This document shows positions 18,691 through 28,045 of a stretch of 64,000 nt of DNA, piece by piece. The notes below the pieces were generated by a model. It was given only the letters and a program-made list of their open reading frames with translations, was not told the origin of the DNA and did no database searches. Location: assembly GCA_965224325.1 (NCBI GenBank), contig CBDCYT010000020.1:310001-374000 (forward strand). Reading direction: 5' to 3'. Numbering within the stretch: position 1 is the first letter of the stretch; every line of letters begins with the position of its first letter. Made by a program: the position numbers and the translations under genes. This stretch comes from CBDCMJ01 sp965224325. GTDB lineage: Bacteria > Chloroflexota > Dehalococcoidia > Lucifugimonadales > UBA3495.

Positions 18691-19375
18691 GAAAATCTTT
18701 GGCGACCACGTCGAAAGACGGGTCAGGCGTTGGGTCGGGAATGCGGTCCGGTCCAAACTCCATGGGCCGGGGTACGAAGGCAGTTTTGAGGCCGAGCGCC
18801 CCCGCCGCCAATAGGTCGCGCTGATGAGCCGCCACCATCATCACCTGCGCCGGTTGTAGACCCAACAGCTCCACGCCGGTCAAGTAGGTCTTGGGATCGG
18901 GCTTATACGCCTGGGCCAACTCCGCGCCCATGATGCAGTCCCAGGGTAGTCCGGCATATTTCGCCATATTGATCATCAGGGCAACGTTGCCGTTGGACAT
19001 GGTCCCGATGATGAACTTGGCCTTGAGGCGGCCCAGCCCTGCCGGAGAGTCGGGCCAGGGATCGAGGCGATGCCAAGCGAGGTTTAGCTCAACTCTGGCT
19101 TCTTCGCTCACTCCGGTAATGCCGAACTCGCCCAATAGCTCATCCAGACCCATGCGGTGCAAGACATCCAGCTTGGTCCAGGGCAACTCGCCGGACCGCA
19201 CCTTGTCCATGTGGGGTTGATACTTGCTCCGCCAACCGTCGGCGAAGGCCTCCCAGTCACTCTCTATGCCGTTAGCCTTGCCAAAGGCAGCCGCATGCCT
19301 GGCGATTGAGCTACGCCAGTCCACCACCGTCCCAAATACATCGAACACCAATGCCTTCACTTGCGACGCGTCCAT
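18662..19375 (-). CDS. Haloacid dehalogenase type II (HAD superfamily)
   Basis: The 237 residues show all four HAD motifs: nucleophile Asp in VFDVFGTVVDWRSS (D12), the Ser of IIGTMSNGN, the Lys of AQAYKPDPKTY, and the late Asp of VAAHQRDLLAAGA. The spacing fits L-2-haloacid dehalogenase type II, which hydrolyses 2-haloalkanoic acids to hydroxy acids in the cytosol. Substrate assignment rests on subfamily resemblance; a general phosphatase-like role is possible. It is a single gene, with the repeat-rich region on both sides. Confidence 0.85.
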   Translation of the reverse strand: MDASQVKALVFDVFGTVVDWRSSIARHAAAFGKANGIESDWEAFADGWRSKYQPHMDKVRSGELPWTKLDVLHRMGLDELLGEFGITGVSEEARVELNLAWHRLDPWPDSPAGLGRLKAKFIIGTMSNGNVALMINMAKYAGLPWDCIMGAELAQAYKPDPKTYLTGVELLGLQPAQVMMVAAHQRDLLAAGALGLKTAFVPRPMEFGPDRIPDPTPDPSFDVVAKDFRDLASQLGV

Positions 19376-19602
19376 ACCTCTCTCCTTGTAAACTCGGTGT
19401 GGGAAACTCGGCGTGTCTTGTGCTCAAACTCGCGACGCGCCAGTGATGCGCGGAGGGAACTTTACCAACTTTTGGAAGTGGGAGACCATGACACTAGGCC
19501 CGGCGGCCCAGCGGGTGTACAAAGTTGGTTGAGAGGCCCAGCGCATGAATTCAGTCCTCGCCGACTCAGACAAAGCTGGGATAGACCGGGGCCGCATGAG
19601 TT

Positions 19603-19854
19603 GCGCTTGTCTCATAAAGCTGAGTCCTCCGGCATCCTACCTTTCTGGATTCCCGCGTTCGCGGGAATGACGGGGTTTTCCTGGATTCCCTCTCCCCGAT
19701 CGGGGTCGGGGACAAGCTTCGCGGGAATGACGAGTTATTGAGCCGCATTCAATACTGGTTTACGCGGTCAATAATTGGTTTAAGCGGCTGATAATAGTAA
19801 CCCGTCAAGTTGCATCCGCCCAAAATCGTGAGTGGAGACTTCTGAGACAGCCGC
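19603..19854 (+). repeat. Family A inverted-repeat element, copy 4
   Basis: It is flanked by ATGAGTT at 19596-19602 and 19855-19861; the match extends to 14 bp (CCGCATGAGTTGCG) if the element's outer bases are counted. It has one internal GATCGGGG unit and the conserved right arm, including an extra repeat of GGTTTAxGCGGT. The rest of 19376-20434 shows no gene. Confidence 0.85.
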
Positions 19855-20434
19855 ATGAGTTGCGCCGTCCTCGCCAGCTCCAAATGGGATAAACCGCCCT
19901 GGATTAAATTCAGGCTGACCTGCCTTGGAAAGGGTGCTGGTGGCGGGCGGCAGGCGCCCCTGACCGCATACGCTCAGGCCACGGTAGCAGGTATTATAAT
20001 TCAGCCACGGCGCTCTTTGGGAAGTGCGCATGGGAAAAACAGACGTGAGACCCGTAATCATCGATGGCGGTCCGGATATTAACCAAACGGCAGCTATCTT
20101 GTTTGGGCGCTGGGTTGCTTCGGGATGAGCCGGCGGCTGTCTCCATGTAGCTCCCGTTCTATACGACTAGGGCGACCAGAGCGACCGGGTTGCCCCAACA
20201 GTGCGAATTGAGGCCGGGGCCAAGAGCGTCCAAGGCAGCGCCGTGCCAACGCGGAACCCAACGGATCCTGCCACGGTGGGATGCAGGTGAGTAGGGCAGC
20301 CTGGTTGACGAGGCTGCCAATCCAAAGGGTTGCCCGGTCTTTCCGAGGAAATTAGGTTTCCTGGCAACAACCACCCTCTGCCAAATGAGAGTGCAAGAAG
20401 TTCTTAAGCCGAGGAGTGTTCCGGTAACAATGGC

Positions 20435-21232
20435 ATGAAGCAGCGAGTGTACGAAATCCTGGAGTCAGCCCGTCCCGGAGACCGGGTCAGTCAGGCATTC
20501 GATATTCTGTTGGCCTTCCTGATCTCTCTTAATGTGGCAGCCATGATTCTGGGGACAGTCGACCGTGTCTTTGAAGCGGCGCCCGAAGTTTTTGACTTTA
20601 TCGACGTTGTATCAGTGGGGATTTTCACCGTGGAGTACGCGCTGCGTGTTTGGTCTAGCACCTCGGACCCCAGGTACTCGGGGCCGGTTTTGGGCCGGCT
20701 CCGCTTTATGATTTCCCCAGTATTGCTGATGGACTTGGTAGCGATTGCGCCTTTTTATATTCTGCCACTAATCGGCGAGGGACGGCTTGATCTTCGTTCC
20801 TTTCGGTCGTTGCGTTTGGTTGCTCGGGCCGCCCGGCTGACCCGGTACTCTCCTGGCTTCCGAACCCTTGGCGCCGCCTTCGCCGCCAGAAAGCATGAGC
20901 TTGCTACGGTCGTTGTGGTGCTGTTGGTGCTATTGATCTTGGCGTCTTCCCTGATGTTTTACGCCGAGAGGGGAGCTCAACCGGATAAGTTCTCCAGCAT
21001 ACCGGCGACTATGTGGTGGAGCGTGATTACTTTGACTACGGTGGGCTACGGAGACGTAGCGCCGGTGACCAGCGCGGGCCGAGTGATAGCCGGGGGCATC
21101 GCTATTCTGGGCATCGGTTTGTTCGCTCTGCCTGCCGGGATCCTGGGTTCCAGCTTCTTGGAGCTAATAGAGCGCCGCCGCCGCGGCGAAACGAGAACGT
21201 GTCCCCACTGCGGAGAGGAGATACACGAGTAG
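20435..21232 (+). CDS. Voltage-gated K channel-like protein with C-terminal zinc ribbon
   Basis: The 265-residue membrane protein has a six-segment layout. S4-like basic stretch: LRLVARAARLTRY (near 128-140). Pore: ATMWWSVITLTTVGYGD, with the K-selectivity filter TVGYGD near 202-207. S6: AGRVIAGGIAILGIGLF. After a basic linker (ERRRRGE) the protein ends in CPHCGEEI, half of a zinc-ribbon knuckle that could bind metal at subunit interfaces or be a remnant. The function is a tetrameric plasma-membrane potassium channel. The start follows a GAGGAG at wide spacing. It ends with TAG. Confidence 0.88.
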   Translation: MKQRVYEILESARPGDRVSQAFDILLAFLISLNVAAMILGTVDRVFEAAPEVFDFIDVVSVGIFTVEYALRVWSSTSDPRYSGPVLGRLRFMISPVLLMDLVAIAPFYILPLIGEGRLDLRSFRSLRLVARAARLTRYSPGFRTLGAAFAARKHELATVVVVLLVLLILASSLMFYAERGAQPDKFSSIPATMWWSVITLTTVGYGDVAPVTSAGRVIAGGIAILGIGLFALPAGILGSSFLELIERRRRGETRTCPHCGEEIHE

Positions 21233-21288
21233 GAAGGCCCGCCGGGTCTCCAGTTCCGGACTAACTGGTGCGATGAGCCGGTAGAGGA

Positions 21289-22014
21289 TCAGCGGACCGT
21301 CCCGGTCGAGCGCCGTTCCCATCGCCCCGTCAGAAGTACCGCTCCAAGCGCCGCCAACCACACCACGAAAGCTACTCCGCTGATACGATGTACCGCCGTG
21401 GCAGCGTCGAGCCAGATGAACAGCATCGCGATGCCGATGACTGCTGACACCAAGGAGACGGGCTTCAAAGTCCCGCCGCTTTTCCACTGGGAACACGCTG
21501 CGGCAATCAATGCCGCCCCGGCCAACGTGAAGCCGATTTTGCCGGTGAGCCACCGGGCGTAAATCCATGCTTCCTCCGGCGCTCCCGCCGTAACGGCGGA
21601 GGCGGCTTCGGCGCTCGGCCCAACGGAGGCTGCCAGCGCGACCGCGCACAATCCAGATGCTGCCGTGAAAGCGCCGGATAAACCGAATAGGATGGGAAGG
21701 GATTGTCCCGCCCATTGCCGTCGAATGGTCCAAGTCCTGTACATGAACCACGCCCCGGCCATCAAGGCCAGTCCCGACACCAACCGCGCCGCGCCTCCGA
21801 CGCTGTATAGGCCCTTGTTGGCGGAAATTGCAGCCAGCGATTCCAAAAGGGTGGGCTGATCAGCCCCGGCGGCAACCCGCGCGCCCACCGCGATAACCGT
21901 CGTGATCGCAGTGAAAATCAGGACCGCCCCGGCTATGCGGGCAGCGTGATCCGGGGAAGGTCCGCCGGCCGGGTCAATGGCAGGTGACGAAAGAGATTCC
22001 TCAGAATTTGGCAC
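21289..22014 (-). CDS. Integral membrane protein of unknown function
   Basis: The 241 residues contain about six hydrophobic helices, starting with RIAGAVLIFTAITTVIAVGA. The paired layout (LVSGLALMAGAWFMYRTW; GKIGFTLAGAALIAAAC; SLVSAVIGIAMLFIWLDAA) resembles DUF4386-type membrane proteins, but I cannot assign it with confidence. It is convergent with the K-channel gene, 56 bp apart. No catalytic motif is visible. Confidence 0.65.
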   Translation of the reverse strand: MPNSEESLSSPAIDPAGGPSPDHAARIAGAVLIFTAITTVIAVGARVAAGADQPTLLESLAAISANKGLYSVGGAARLVSGLALMAGAWFMYRTWTIRRQWAGQSLPILFGLSGAFTAASGLCAVALAASVGPSAEAASAVTAGAPEEAWIYARWLTGKIGFTLAGAALIAAACSQWKSGGTLKPVSLVSAVIGIAMLFIWLDAATAVHRISGVAFVVWLAALGAVLLTGRWERRSTGTVR

Positions 22015-22385
22015 TTAACATCCTTCCTCCAGGAACAGCTCCAGTGGCCTGGCTTTCCCGCACACGCATATCCTCATTAGGTGCTTGACTACAAACACGC
22101 GGTCACTCAAGGAGCCGCTCACCACATCGGACCTAGACTCACCGGTAATCAGGGTTCCGCCATCAGCCTAGCAAAAAATATGATGGCCCACCCACCGGTT
22201 GTAGGGGCAGCATGTATGAGCACCGGTAAAACCCTGGGAAGGCTCCCACCGAGTGATCTTACTCTCTTATTGGGCAGGCATTAGATTATATCCTGCCAAC
22301 GCCTGTTGCACCCGATAGACTCCCAACCCTTCGAGTGATAGCATCGGCCCGTAACAGTGCCTTGACATAAAATCGCTTTGGACGA
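22015..22385. other. Intergenic, no gene recognised
   Basis: There is a short open frame at 22081-22284 without domain or ribosome binding site. Nothing else was seen. Confidence 0.4.
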
Positions 22386-22962
22386 GTGTTGGTGTTGGAC
22401 GAACTACGCGACTACCAACAGGGACTATTGGATAAGGCGGAATCTGCCTTGCAGTCCCCCAAAGCGCGGGTGATGCTGCAATTGCCCACCGGCGGAGGCA
22501 AGACCCACATCGCCGGGGCGTTGCTGTCCCGCTTGCTGAGGGATGGCCGTAAGGCCGTCTGGCTGACTCATGGCATGGAGTTGGCCGAGCAGACTCGGCG
22601 GATGCTGGCGGACGCTGGCGTGTCGGCGATGAATGAGCTTGCTTGGAAGGTAGGCGATAGAGCCCCGCAAATTTCTAACGGCGTAGTTATCCTGATGGCC
22701 CAGACGGTCGGCAGATGCACCCGCAAGAGGCCCGTCTGGGGCAACTATGGCCTCGATGATCATAGACGAGGCGCATCATGCCACCGCCGTTGGCTGGGAG
22801 CGGGCGATCGACCAATGGCCGGGGAGAGTTCTCGGTTTGACTGCCACTCCGTGGCGGCTATCGAAGGCTGAAGGCTTTGATCACTTGTTCCGAGAACTGC
22901 ACTGCGGCCCCCAAGTCCACGAACTGCAATCCGATTCCTCAAAACGGCAGAGTGGTTGGTAG
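22386..22962 (+). pseudogene. SF2 DEAD/DEAH helicase, N-terminal remnant, frameshifted
   Basis: The first frame gives LRDYQQGLLDKAESAL, then motif I VMLQLPTGGGKTHIAGALL and motif Ia-like KAVWLTHGMELAEQT. It loses sense after RCTRKRP. From about 22725 the +1 frame continues with motif II IIDEAHHATAVGWERAIDQW and motif III VLGLTATPWRLSKAEGFDHLF. The frame stops at 22960-22962, six bases before the IS5 left end, and no motif IV-VI helicase domain follows beyond the IS. It is therefore a frameshifted and truncated helicase of the restriction-subunit/RecG-like type, probably from a lost defence or repair locus. Confidence 0.85.
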
Positions 22963-22967
22963 AACAA

Positions 22968-24175
22968 GGGATACTCTGAACAAGTTCTGGGTGATATGGC
23001 ATAGTAAGGCTGGCAGACCCGAATCCGGACGTGGGTGAGAGCAGAGATGGACCAACCGACCTTTGCGGACCTGGAATTCCAGGGCAAGAAGCGCAAGACT
23101 CGTCGGGAACTGTTTCTGGAACGTATGGACTTCCTGGTTCCCTGGCAGCATCTGGAGGAACGCATCCAGCCCTTCTACCCCAAGGCAGGCAAGGGCCGCC
23201 GACCCTACCCTCTGGCGGTGATGCTGCGGGTACACTGTGTGCAACTCTGCTACAACCTCAGCGATCCTGGCATGGAAGATCTGCTCTACGAGGCCGAATC
23301 GGTCCGGCGGTTCGCTGGGCTCAGGATGTCGGACGCCCTGCCCGACGAGACCACCATCCTCAACTTCCGCCATCTCCTGGAGCGGAACGAGTTGGGCAAA
23401 GTACTGTTCGAGGAGATCAACGCCCACCTGGAGTCGCAGGGGCTGCGGTTACGGGAGGGGACCATCGTGGACGCCAGCATCATAGAGGCGCCGTCGTCGA
23501 CCAAGAACCGGTCTGGGGAGCGGGACCCTGAGATGCACCAGACCAAGAAGGGGAACCAGTGGCATTTTGGGATGAAGGTGCACATCGGGGTGGACTCGGA
23601 AACGGGGCTGGTGCACAGCATGAGCACGACGGCGGCCAACGCGCACGACGTTACGGAGGCGCACAATCTGTTGCACGGCGGGGAGACGGTGGTGTGGGGC
23701 GATGCCGGGTATCAGGGGGTTGGGAAGCGGGAGGAGAACCGGGAGCGGGAGGTGGACTGGCAGGTGGCGATGCGACCCGGGAAACGCAGGGGCTTGGAGC
23801 CTGGGAGTGAGGAGGCCGTGCTGGAGAGGCTCAAAGCGCAGGTGAGGGCAATGGTGGAGCACCCTTTCCTGAGGGTGAAGCGGCAGTTCGGATACGCCAG
23901 GGTTCGCTACCGCGGACTGGTCAAGAACACGGAGCGGCTGGCGATGCTACTGGGACTGGGCAACCTGCTGACGGCCCAGCGCCATCTGGCGGCGTAGTGC
24001 GCGAGCCAACAGCTCCGGACCGGCCTTTCCGGCAGTATCAAGCCCGCATCGGCCACCGCAGGGTGCGATCAGCGGGACCAAGCCCGGCCCAACAAGCCTC
24101 GTGAGGCGGTTCTCACCCCCATCGTTGCCTCGGCTATGACAATCCAGACTATGACGGCCTTGTTCAGAGTATCCC
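22968..24175 (+). mobile_element. IS5-family insertion sequence
   Basis: A perfect 17-bp inverted repeat, GGGATACTCTGAACAAG, lies at 22968-22984 and, reverse-complemented, at 24159-24175. It encloses one intact transposase gene. The sequence AAGG occurs just outside or overlapping both ends, so the exact target duplication is ambiguous by one or two bases. The element adjoins the truncated helicase. DNA from 24176 to 24524 shows no gene. Confidence 0.88.
23047..23997 (+). CDS. IS5-family transposase
   Basis: The start MDQPTFADLEFQGKKRKTRR matches the usual IS5 N-terminus, so ATG 23047 is preferred over the start 12 bp upstream. The 316 residues follow IS5 closely: WQHLEERIQPFYPKAGKGRR, LPDETTILNFRHLLERN, catalytic Asp in TIVDASIIEAPSSTKN, the KKGNQWHFGMKVHIGVD block, second Asp in VVWGDAGYQG, and the Glu region VEHPFLRVKRQFGYARVRY. 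All DDE residues are present and the frame is intact, so the element is probably still competent. Confidence 0.93.
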   Translation: MDQPTFADLEFQGKKRKTRRELFLERMDFLVPWQHLEERIQPFYPKAGKGRRPYPLAVMLRVHCVQLCYNLSDPGMEDLLYEAESVRRFAGLRMSDALPDETTILNFRHLLERNELGKVLFEEINAHLESQGLRLREGTIVDASIIEAPSSTKNRSGERDPEMHQTKKGNQWHFGMKVHIGVDSETGLVHSMSTTAANAHDVTEAHNLLHGGETVVWGDAGYQGVGKREENREREVDWQVAMRPGKRRGLEPGSEEAVLERLKAQVRAMVEHPFLRVKRQFGYARVRYRGLVKNTERLAMLLGLGNLLTAQRHLAA

Positions 24176-24524
24176 AAGGATTATTAACTGAAAGTATATG
24201 TCCGTTCAGACTCGAAGGTATGATCAGCGCATATTTGATTCACTCAGTACCGGCTCATTCGAATGGCCGAAGATTCGTCTCCAGCAAACAACTGTCAAAT
24301 GGTTTGTACTTGGAGTGTAACTGGAGCGCCCAGTCTATCGCTCGCTATTGCGGGCGGCTGGTTGCCGCCTTTGGCCAGGACCCTACCCAGTTTCACGTTA
24401 GACTGCCGTAGAGTTTCTCCCGTTGTATCGATGAAGCGGTAAAGGCGAGTTTCGACGGCTGCTCCACGGCCGGCGCCCCAAGTCCTAACCGCAAGCTATC
24501 TTGAGCCATAACAAGGAGTATCGC

Positions 24525-25343
24525 ATGCTGATCGTAGACGCACAGGTCCACATCTGGTCCACTGGACTCCCCACCAATCCGGCACACCGGCAAGTAACTT
24601 CCTTCACGGCTGACGACCTGCTGACAGAGATGGATGAAGCCGGAGTGGACGCCGCCGTGATCCACCCGCCGGGATGGGACCCAAACTCCAATCAGCTGGC
24701 CATCGAGGCAGCCCGTCAGCATCCCAACCGTTTGTCGATACTGGGCAACTTCCCGCTAGACCGCCCGGAAAGCCGCGACTTGGTTGACGGTTGGAAACAA
24801 AATCCCGGTATGCTCGGCCTACGGTTCTCCTTTCTCCAGCCACACCAACAGAACTGGCCCACCGATGGCACCATGGACTGGCTTTGGCCTGTCGCGGCCC
24901 GTGCCGGGATACCCGTCGCCCTCATGGCGTCCGGCTTCATTCCCTGGGTGAGACAGATAGCCGAACAACACCCGGACGTGAAGCTAATCGTAGACCATCT
25001 GGGCAGGCAACGGGGCGCCCAAGACGAAGCCGGCTGGGCCAACCTGCCGGAGATGTTGGCCTTGGCCAAATATCCCAACGTCGCTATCAAAGCCACCGGC
25101 GCCCCCAGCTACTCCAGCGCCCCTTATCCCTACGGCAATATCCACGACTATCTGCATCAAATCTATGACGCCTTCGGGCCCGAGCGGATGTTTTGGGGCA
25201 CCGACATCACCCGCATGCCCTGCTCCTGGCGCCAGTGCATTACCATGTTCACCGAAGAGCTATCCTGGCTCTCCAGTCAAGACAAAGACCTAATCATGGG
25301 ACGGGCCCTCTGCGATTGGATCGGCTGGGATATCCAGAACTAG
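24525..25343 (+). CDS. Amidohydrolase family protein (TIM-barrel hydrolase/decarboxylase-like)
   Basis: ATG 24525 follows AAGGAG; an upstream in-frame start would precede that site. The 272 residues begin MLIVDAQVHIW, equivalent to the D-x-H opening of the amidohydrolase_2 group. They continue with DEAGVDAAVIHPPGWDP, a mid-barrel His in KLIVDHLGRQRG, and end with FWGTDITRMPCSW, containing the late metal-site Asp. Members hydrolyse lactones or decarboxylate aromatic acids in the cytosol. The first His pair reads QVH, not HVH, so metal binding may be altered. The substrate is unknown. Confidence 0.82.
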   Translation: MLIVDAQVHIWSTGLPTNPAHRQVTSFTADDLLTEMDEAGVDAAVIHPPGWDPNSNQLAIEAARQHPNRLSILGNFPLDRPESRDLVDGWKQNPGMLGLRFSFLQPHQQNWPTDGTMDWLWPVAARAGIPVALMASGFIPWVRQIAEQHPDVKLIVDHLGRQRGAQDEAGWANLPEMLALAKYPNVAIKATGAPSYSSAPYPYGNIHDYLHQIYDAFGPERMFWGTDITRMPCSWRQCITMFTEELSWLSSQDKDLIMGRALCDWIGWDIQN

Positions 25344-25452
25344 TGAAGGCGCCCGAAAATGCCCAAGATAAGCCGCTAAGATAAGTCCCCGAGCTAACCC
25401 CCGGGATAACCCATAGAACGCATAGCTAGGCTTGCGAGCTTGCGAGCTTGGG

Positions 25453-26718
25453 GGCTGGCACACGGCGGGGGATTTCCTGACCCGGCGAGTTCAAAGTGTG
25501 ACTCCTCTGAGTATGGCGGTTTGCAACACATGCCTTAGGGCTCACGTGAGTGGGTCTCCATATGGGGCGGCTTGGCGCCACACGGCGATTCACGGCGCTA
25601 GCTGTGCTGCGCTATCCTCATTGAATGATGGTCGGCAATGACGGCCGGCAACACCCGCGATGACATCCGGGGGACTGAGGGGTTCCGTTTGCTTTCGGGG
25701 TATGGCGTGGATGATAGGAGAGCTATGACCACACCTAACGGGGGGGTGTTAAGAACCCTTGGGGACTATCCGTTAACAGCGGCAAGCTCACCGGCGTCGA
25801 TGCTGTTCCGAATGGCGCAGGTTGTGGCTGTGTCTGCCCAGCGTGTAAAGATGTGCTGGTCGCGAAAAACGGCGGCAATAAGAGGGCCCATCATTTTGCC
25901 CACCTTGTATCGAATGCTGGTTTCACAACCGAAAGCCAGATACATGCAACGGCGAAGTACGCTCTGCGCGACCGAATAGAATCTGCGTTGTCCCGTAAAG
26001 AAGAAATACCTATCTCCTGGAAGTGCCCCGACGTAGGCGCCTGCTCTTGTCAAACTCACACCGGCAACCTTCTAAAGTGTGTCGACGATGTGAAACTAGA
26101 GCAACAAATACGTGACATTGAGATATGGATTCGGCCTGACCTGACTCTTCTGAAGGCTGGCGCTCCGAAGATATTTGTTGAGATCGTGGTCACCTCGAAG
26201 CCAAAAGCCACCACATATGAGTACGCCGATAAGTGGGGGGCGCGCGTGCTTATCTTCAACGGGGAGAAGTTTGAAGACATCACATACTTCAAGAGGGGAT
26301 ACTCAATCCTTCTCAATACCCGTCGCTGCCGTGCCCCTGCCCCCTGGCGACGCCTCAAACCCCGGAACTGCCCGAAGCCACCCAAAGACGGGCCGCTATT
26401 GTGATGTTTATTGTGATAAATGCAAGAAGAGTTATGAGCTAACTAAGACGGAGGCCAGACTTAACTGGCATATACTCAACCACTCTTGGGGCCAACATTA
26501 TGATTGTCCGATATGCAAGCATTGTCCTGCTCGTGTAACAGAGATGCTAAATGCTAAACCCCAAAAGCCAACGGAACCGACTGAGGCTTTGCCGTATGCG
26601 AAACTACAAAGATAGAGGATTGACTCTCATGTCGTTCGAATACCTTCCGCTGCGAGTGTTGGCCGCTGGGCGGTGTCAGCGGGGGGATTCTCCAAAGACT
26701 ATAATCGAGGGTTAGACC
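25453..26718 (+). mobile_element. Bipartite element with CoiA-like cargo (long form)
   Basis: The left 226 bp (25453-25678) are repeated exactly at 28046-28271. The right about 140 bp (ending TTAGACC at 26718) are repeated with a few differences directly after that second left part, ending at 28405. The two shared parts therefore define the ends of a 1.27-kb element whose middle (about 900 bp, the CoiA-like gene) is missing from the short form. GACTGAG occurs at both junctions. No clear terminal inverted repeat or target duplication is visible. Confidence 0.7.
25725..26615 (+). pseudogene. CoiA-like nuclease-domain protein with zinc ribbon, frameshifted at a G tract
   Basis: ATG 25725 follows TAGGAGAG and reads MTTPNGG, then meets a run of seven G (25740-25746). 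One more G would join it to the frame that continues LSVNSGKLTGVDAVPNGAG, CGCVCPACKDVLVAKNGG, KRAHHFAH. This Cys cluster plus KxxHHFAH is the start of competence-protein CoiA-like nucleases. The frame runs on through IRPDLTLLKAGAPKIFVEIVV (a PD-(D/E)XK-like D...E core). A second shift near 26300 would add a C-terminal zinc ribbon (YCDKCKKSY, CPICKHCPAR) ending at 26615. It is probably broken, or phase-variable at the G tract. Confidence 0.7.
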
Positions 26719-26965
26719 TCTACCAGAGAATAGAATGACCCTGATTCTCGGGGCCGGTTTCTTTGACAAAGCGCCTGATCGTCACGTATTGTTGCGATGA
26801 TGAACTGGCCTTCTTACACTTCTCGCATAGACGGGGGCATCTTCTGTCGTCTTCCGATAGGCTAACTGCGATGGCGTTCCCAGGCGCAGCACCCAGTCCG
26901 CCGGGACACCGGCTTGAATGCTTGACCGGCTTGAATCCTTGAATAGAAGCGCCGGGAGTTGACCG

Positions 26966-27211
26966 ATGATAGCAAGGATACCCCTGATCTTGGAGCCTCA
27001 GCCCGAAGGAGGGTACACCGTCACCTCTCCGTTGCTGCCCGACCTGGTGACCGAGGGCGATACCATGTCCGAGGCCCTGGCGAACGCAGAGGATGCGTTT
27101 GCGGCGGTGGTGGAGATTTACGAGGACAGGGGGCGTCCGCTGCCGTCGAGCATCTACGTGGACGATGCCAACGGTCCGGTGTCCGTTGAGGCTATCATAT
27201 CCATCCCATGA
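26966..27211 (+). CDS. hicB: HicB-family antitoxin
   Basis: The 81 residues show the HicB partial RNase H-like fold: IPLILEPQPEGGYTVTSPLLPDLVTEGDTMSEALANAEDAF. The GGYxVxxPxLPxxxxxGxxxxEALxNA pattern is diagnostic. No C-terminal HTH is attached, so this is a short HicB. It neutralises the HicA mRNA interferase by direct binding. The TGA overlaps the ATG of hicA, giving antitoxin-first order and coupled translation. The partner is frameshifted, so the antitoxin may now be an orphan. Confidence 0.85.
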   Translation: MIARIPLILEPQPEGGYTVTSPLLPDLVTEGDTMSEALANAEDAFAAVVEIYEDRGRPLPSSIYVDDANGPVSVEAIISIP

Positions 27212-27419
27212 GATACCGTGATGCCGTCCGCAAGCTGGCGAAGCTGGGATGTCACGAGATTCCGATGCGGGGCAGCGGCTCTCACAGAAGATGGTTCAAT
27301 CCCCAAGCGCAAAGAGACGCCTACTGCCGGACTGGGGCGGGCGCGATCTGAAGATGGGAACCCTGCGCTCGGCAATCAGGCAGTTGGACATAGACTGGCA
27401 GGAGTTTCAGGAGGCATAG
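27208..27419 (+). pseudogene. hicA: HicA-family mRNA interferase toxin, frameshifted
   Basis: From ATG 27208 the frame reads MRYRDAVRKLAKLGCHEI, then RGSGSHRRWFNPQAQ with the catalytic His in GSGSH, but it stops at 27351. Another frame from about 27330 reads LLPDWGGRDLKMGTLRSAIR, then QLDIDWQEFQEA, and stops at 27419. This is the expected HicA C-terminus. A single indel near 27325 accounts for the break. HicA cleaves mRNA; loss of its last helix should inactivate it. The toxin appears dead while the antitoxin gene is intact. Confidence 0.8.
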
Positions 27420-28045
27420 AGCCAGGATCAGCTTGCCAAGGAAAGATGGTGAACGCCTTGCCGGCCTCGTGGCCGCCTCTTGAAGGCGGCTTTCCCGGTT
27501 GTTCCTGCACACGGCGATTACAGTGGGCAGGAAATAGGCGGCTATGAGAAGGAGTATAAGGCCCGATGCCATTATCCATAGAGTATACTCCCGGATTTCA
27601 AACCGAGACACTACCGAAGATAGGACGTACTAGGCTAACTGGACTTAGACATGACTGGCCAACAATGTGACGGAGACCGGATGGGCAGCTAGACTTCGTG
27701 TTCCTGGAGGACGGGATAATGGACGAACTACAGGAATCTAAAGATAGGTGGGACAAGGCATTGGCGGAACTCCGTGCCTTCCTGGAAGGGTGTGCTCCTA
27801 GCTAGAGGGCAAGTTTGCCGACACAAATGCCGACATTGCCGACAGCGTTCCCTCAGCCGCCTACAACCCTACACGCACAAAACGGGAAAAGCCAACACCG
27901 CTCACAGCTACGGGCGACCCCCCCGGAACCCTTGGCCTCAGGAATCCGACCTTTGGCGTCAACGCCAGCCCGGACGAGACCTGCAAAGTCATCATTGGCC
28001 TGACCCCCGACACGCACCACCAGGTGCGAGTGTTCGCCCGTGCCC
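27420..28045. other. Eroded DNA, possible fibronectin III-like fragment
   Basis: No complete gene. At about 27905-28045 one frame reads NASPDETCKVIIGLTPDTHH, then QVRVFARA, resembling the LTPxTxYxVRV strand of a fibronectin type III domain. It is cut by the short element at 28046. A 27-codon frame at 27722-27805 is unsupported. Confidence 0.3.

Noticed and set aside
24136..24411. 91-codon frame across the right end of the IS5 copy
   Set aside because: It starts inside the insertion sequence and reads out into flanking DNA; no domain is seen.
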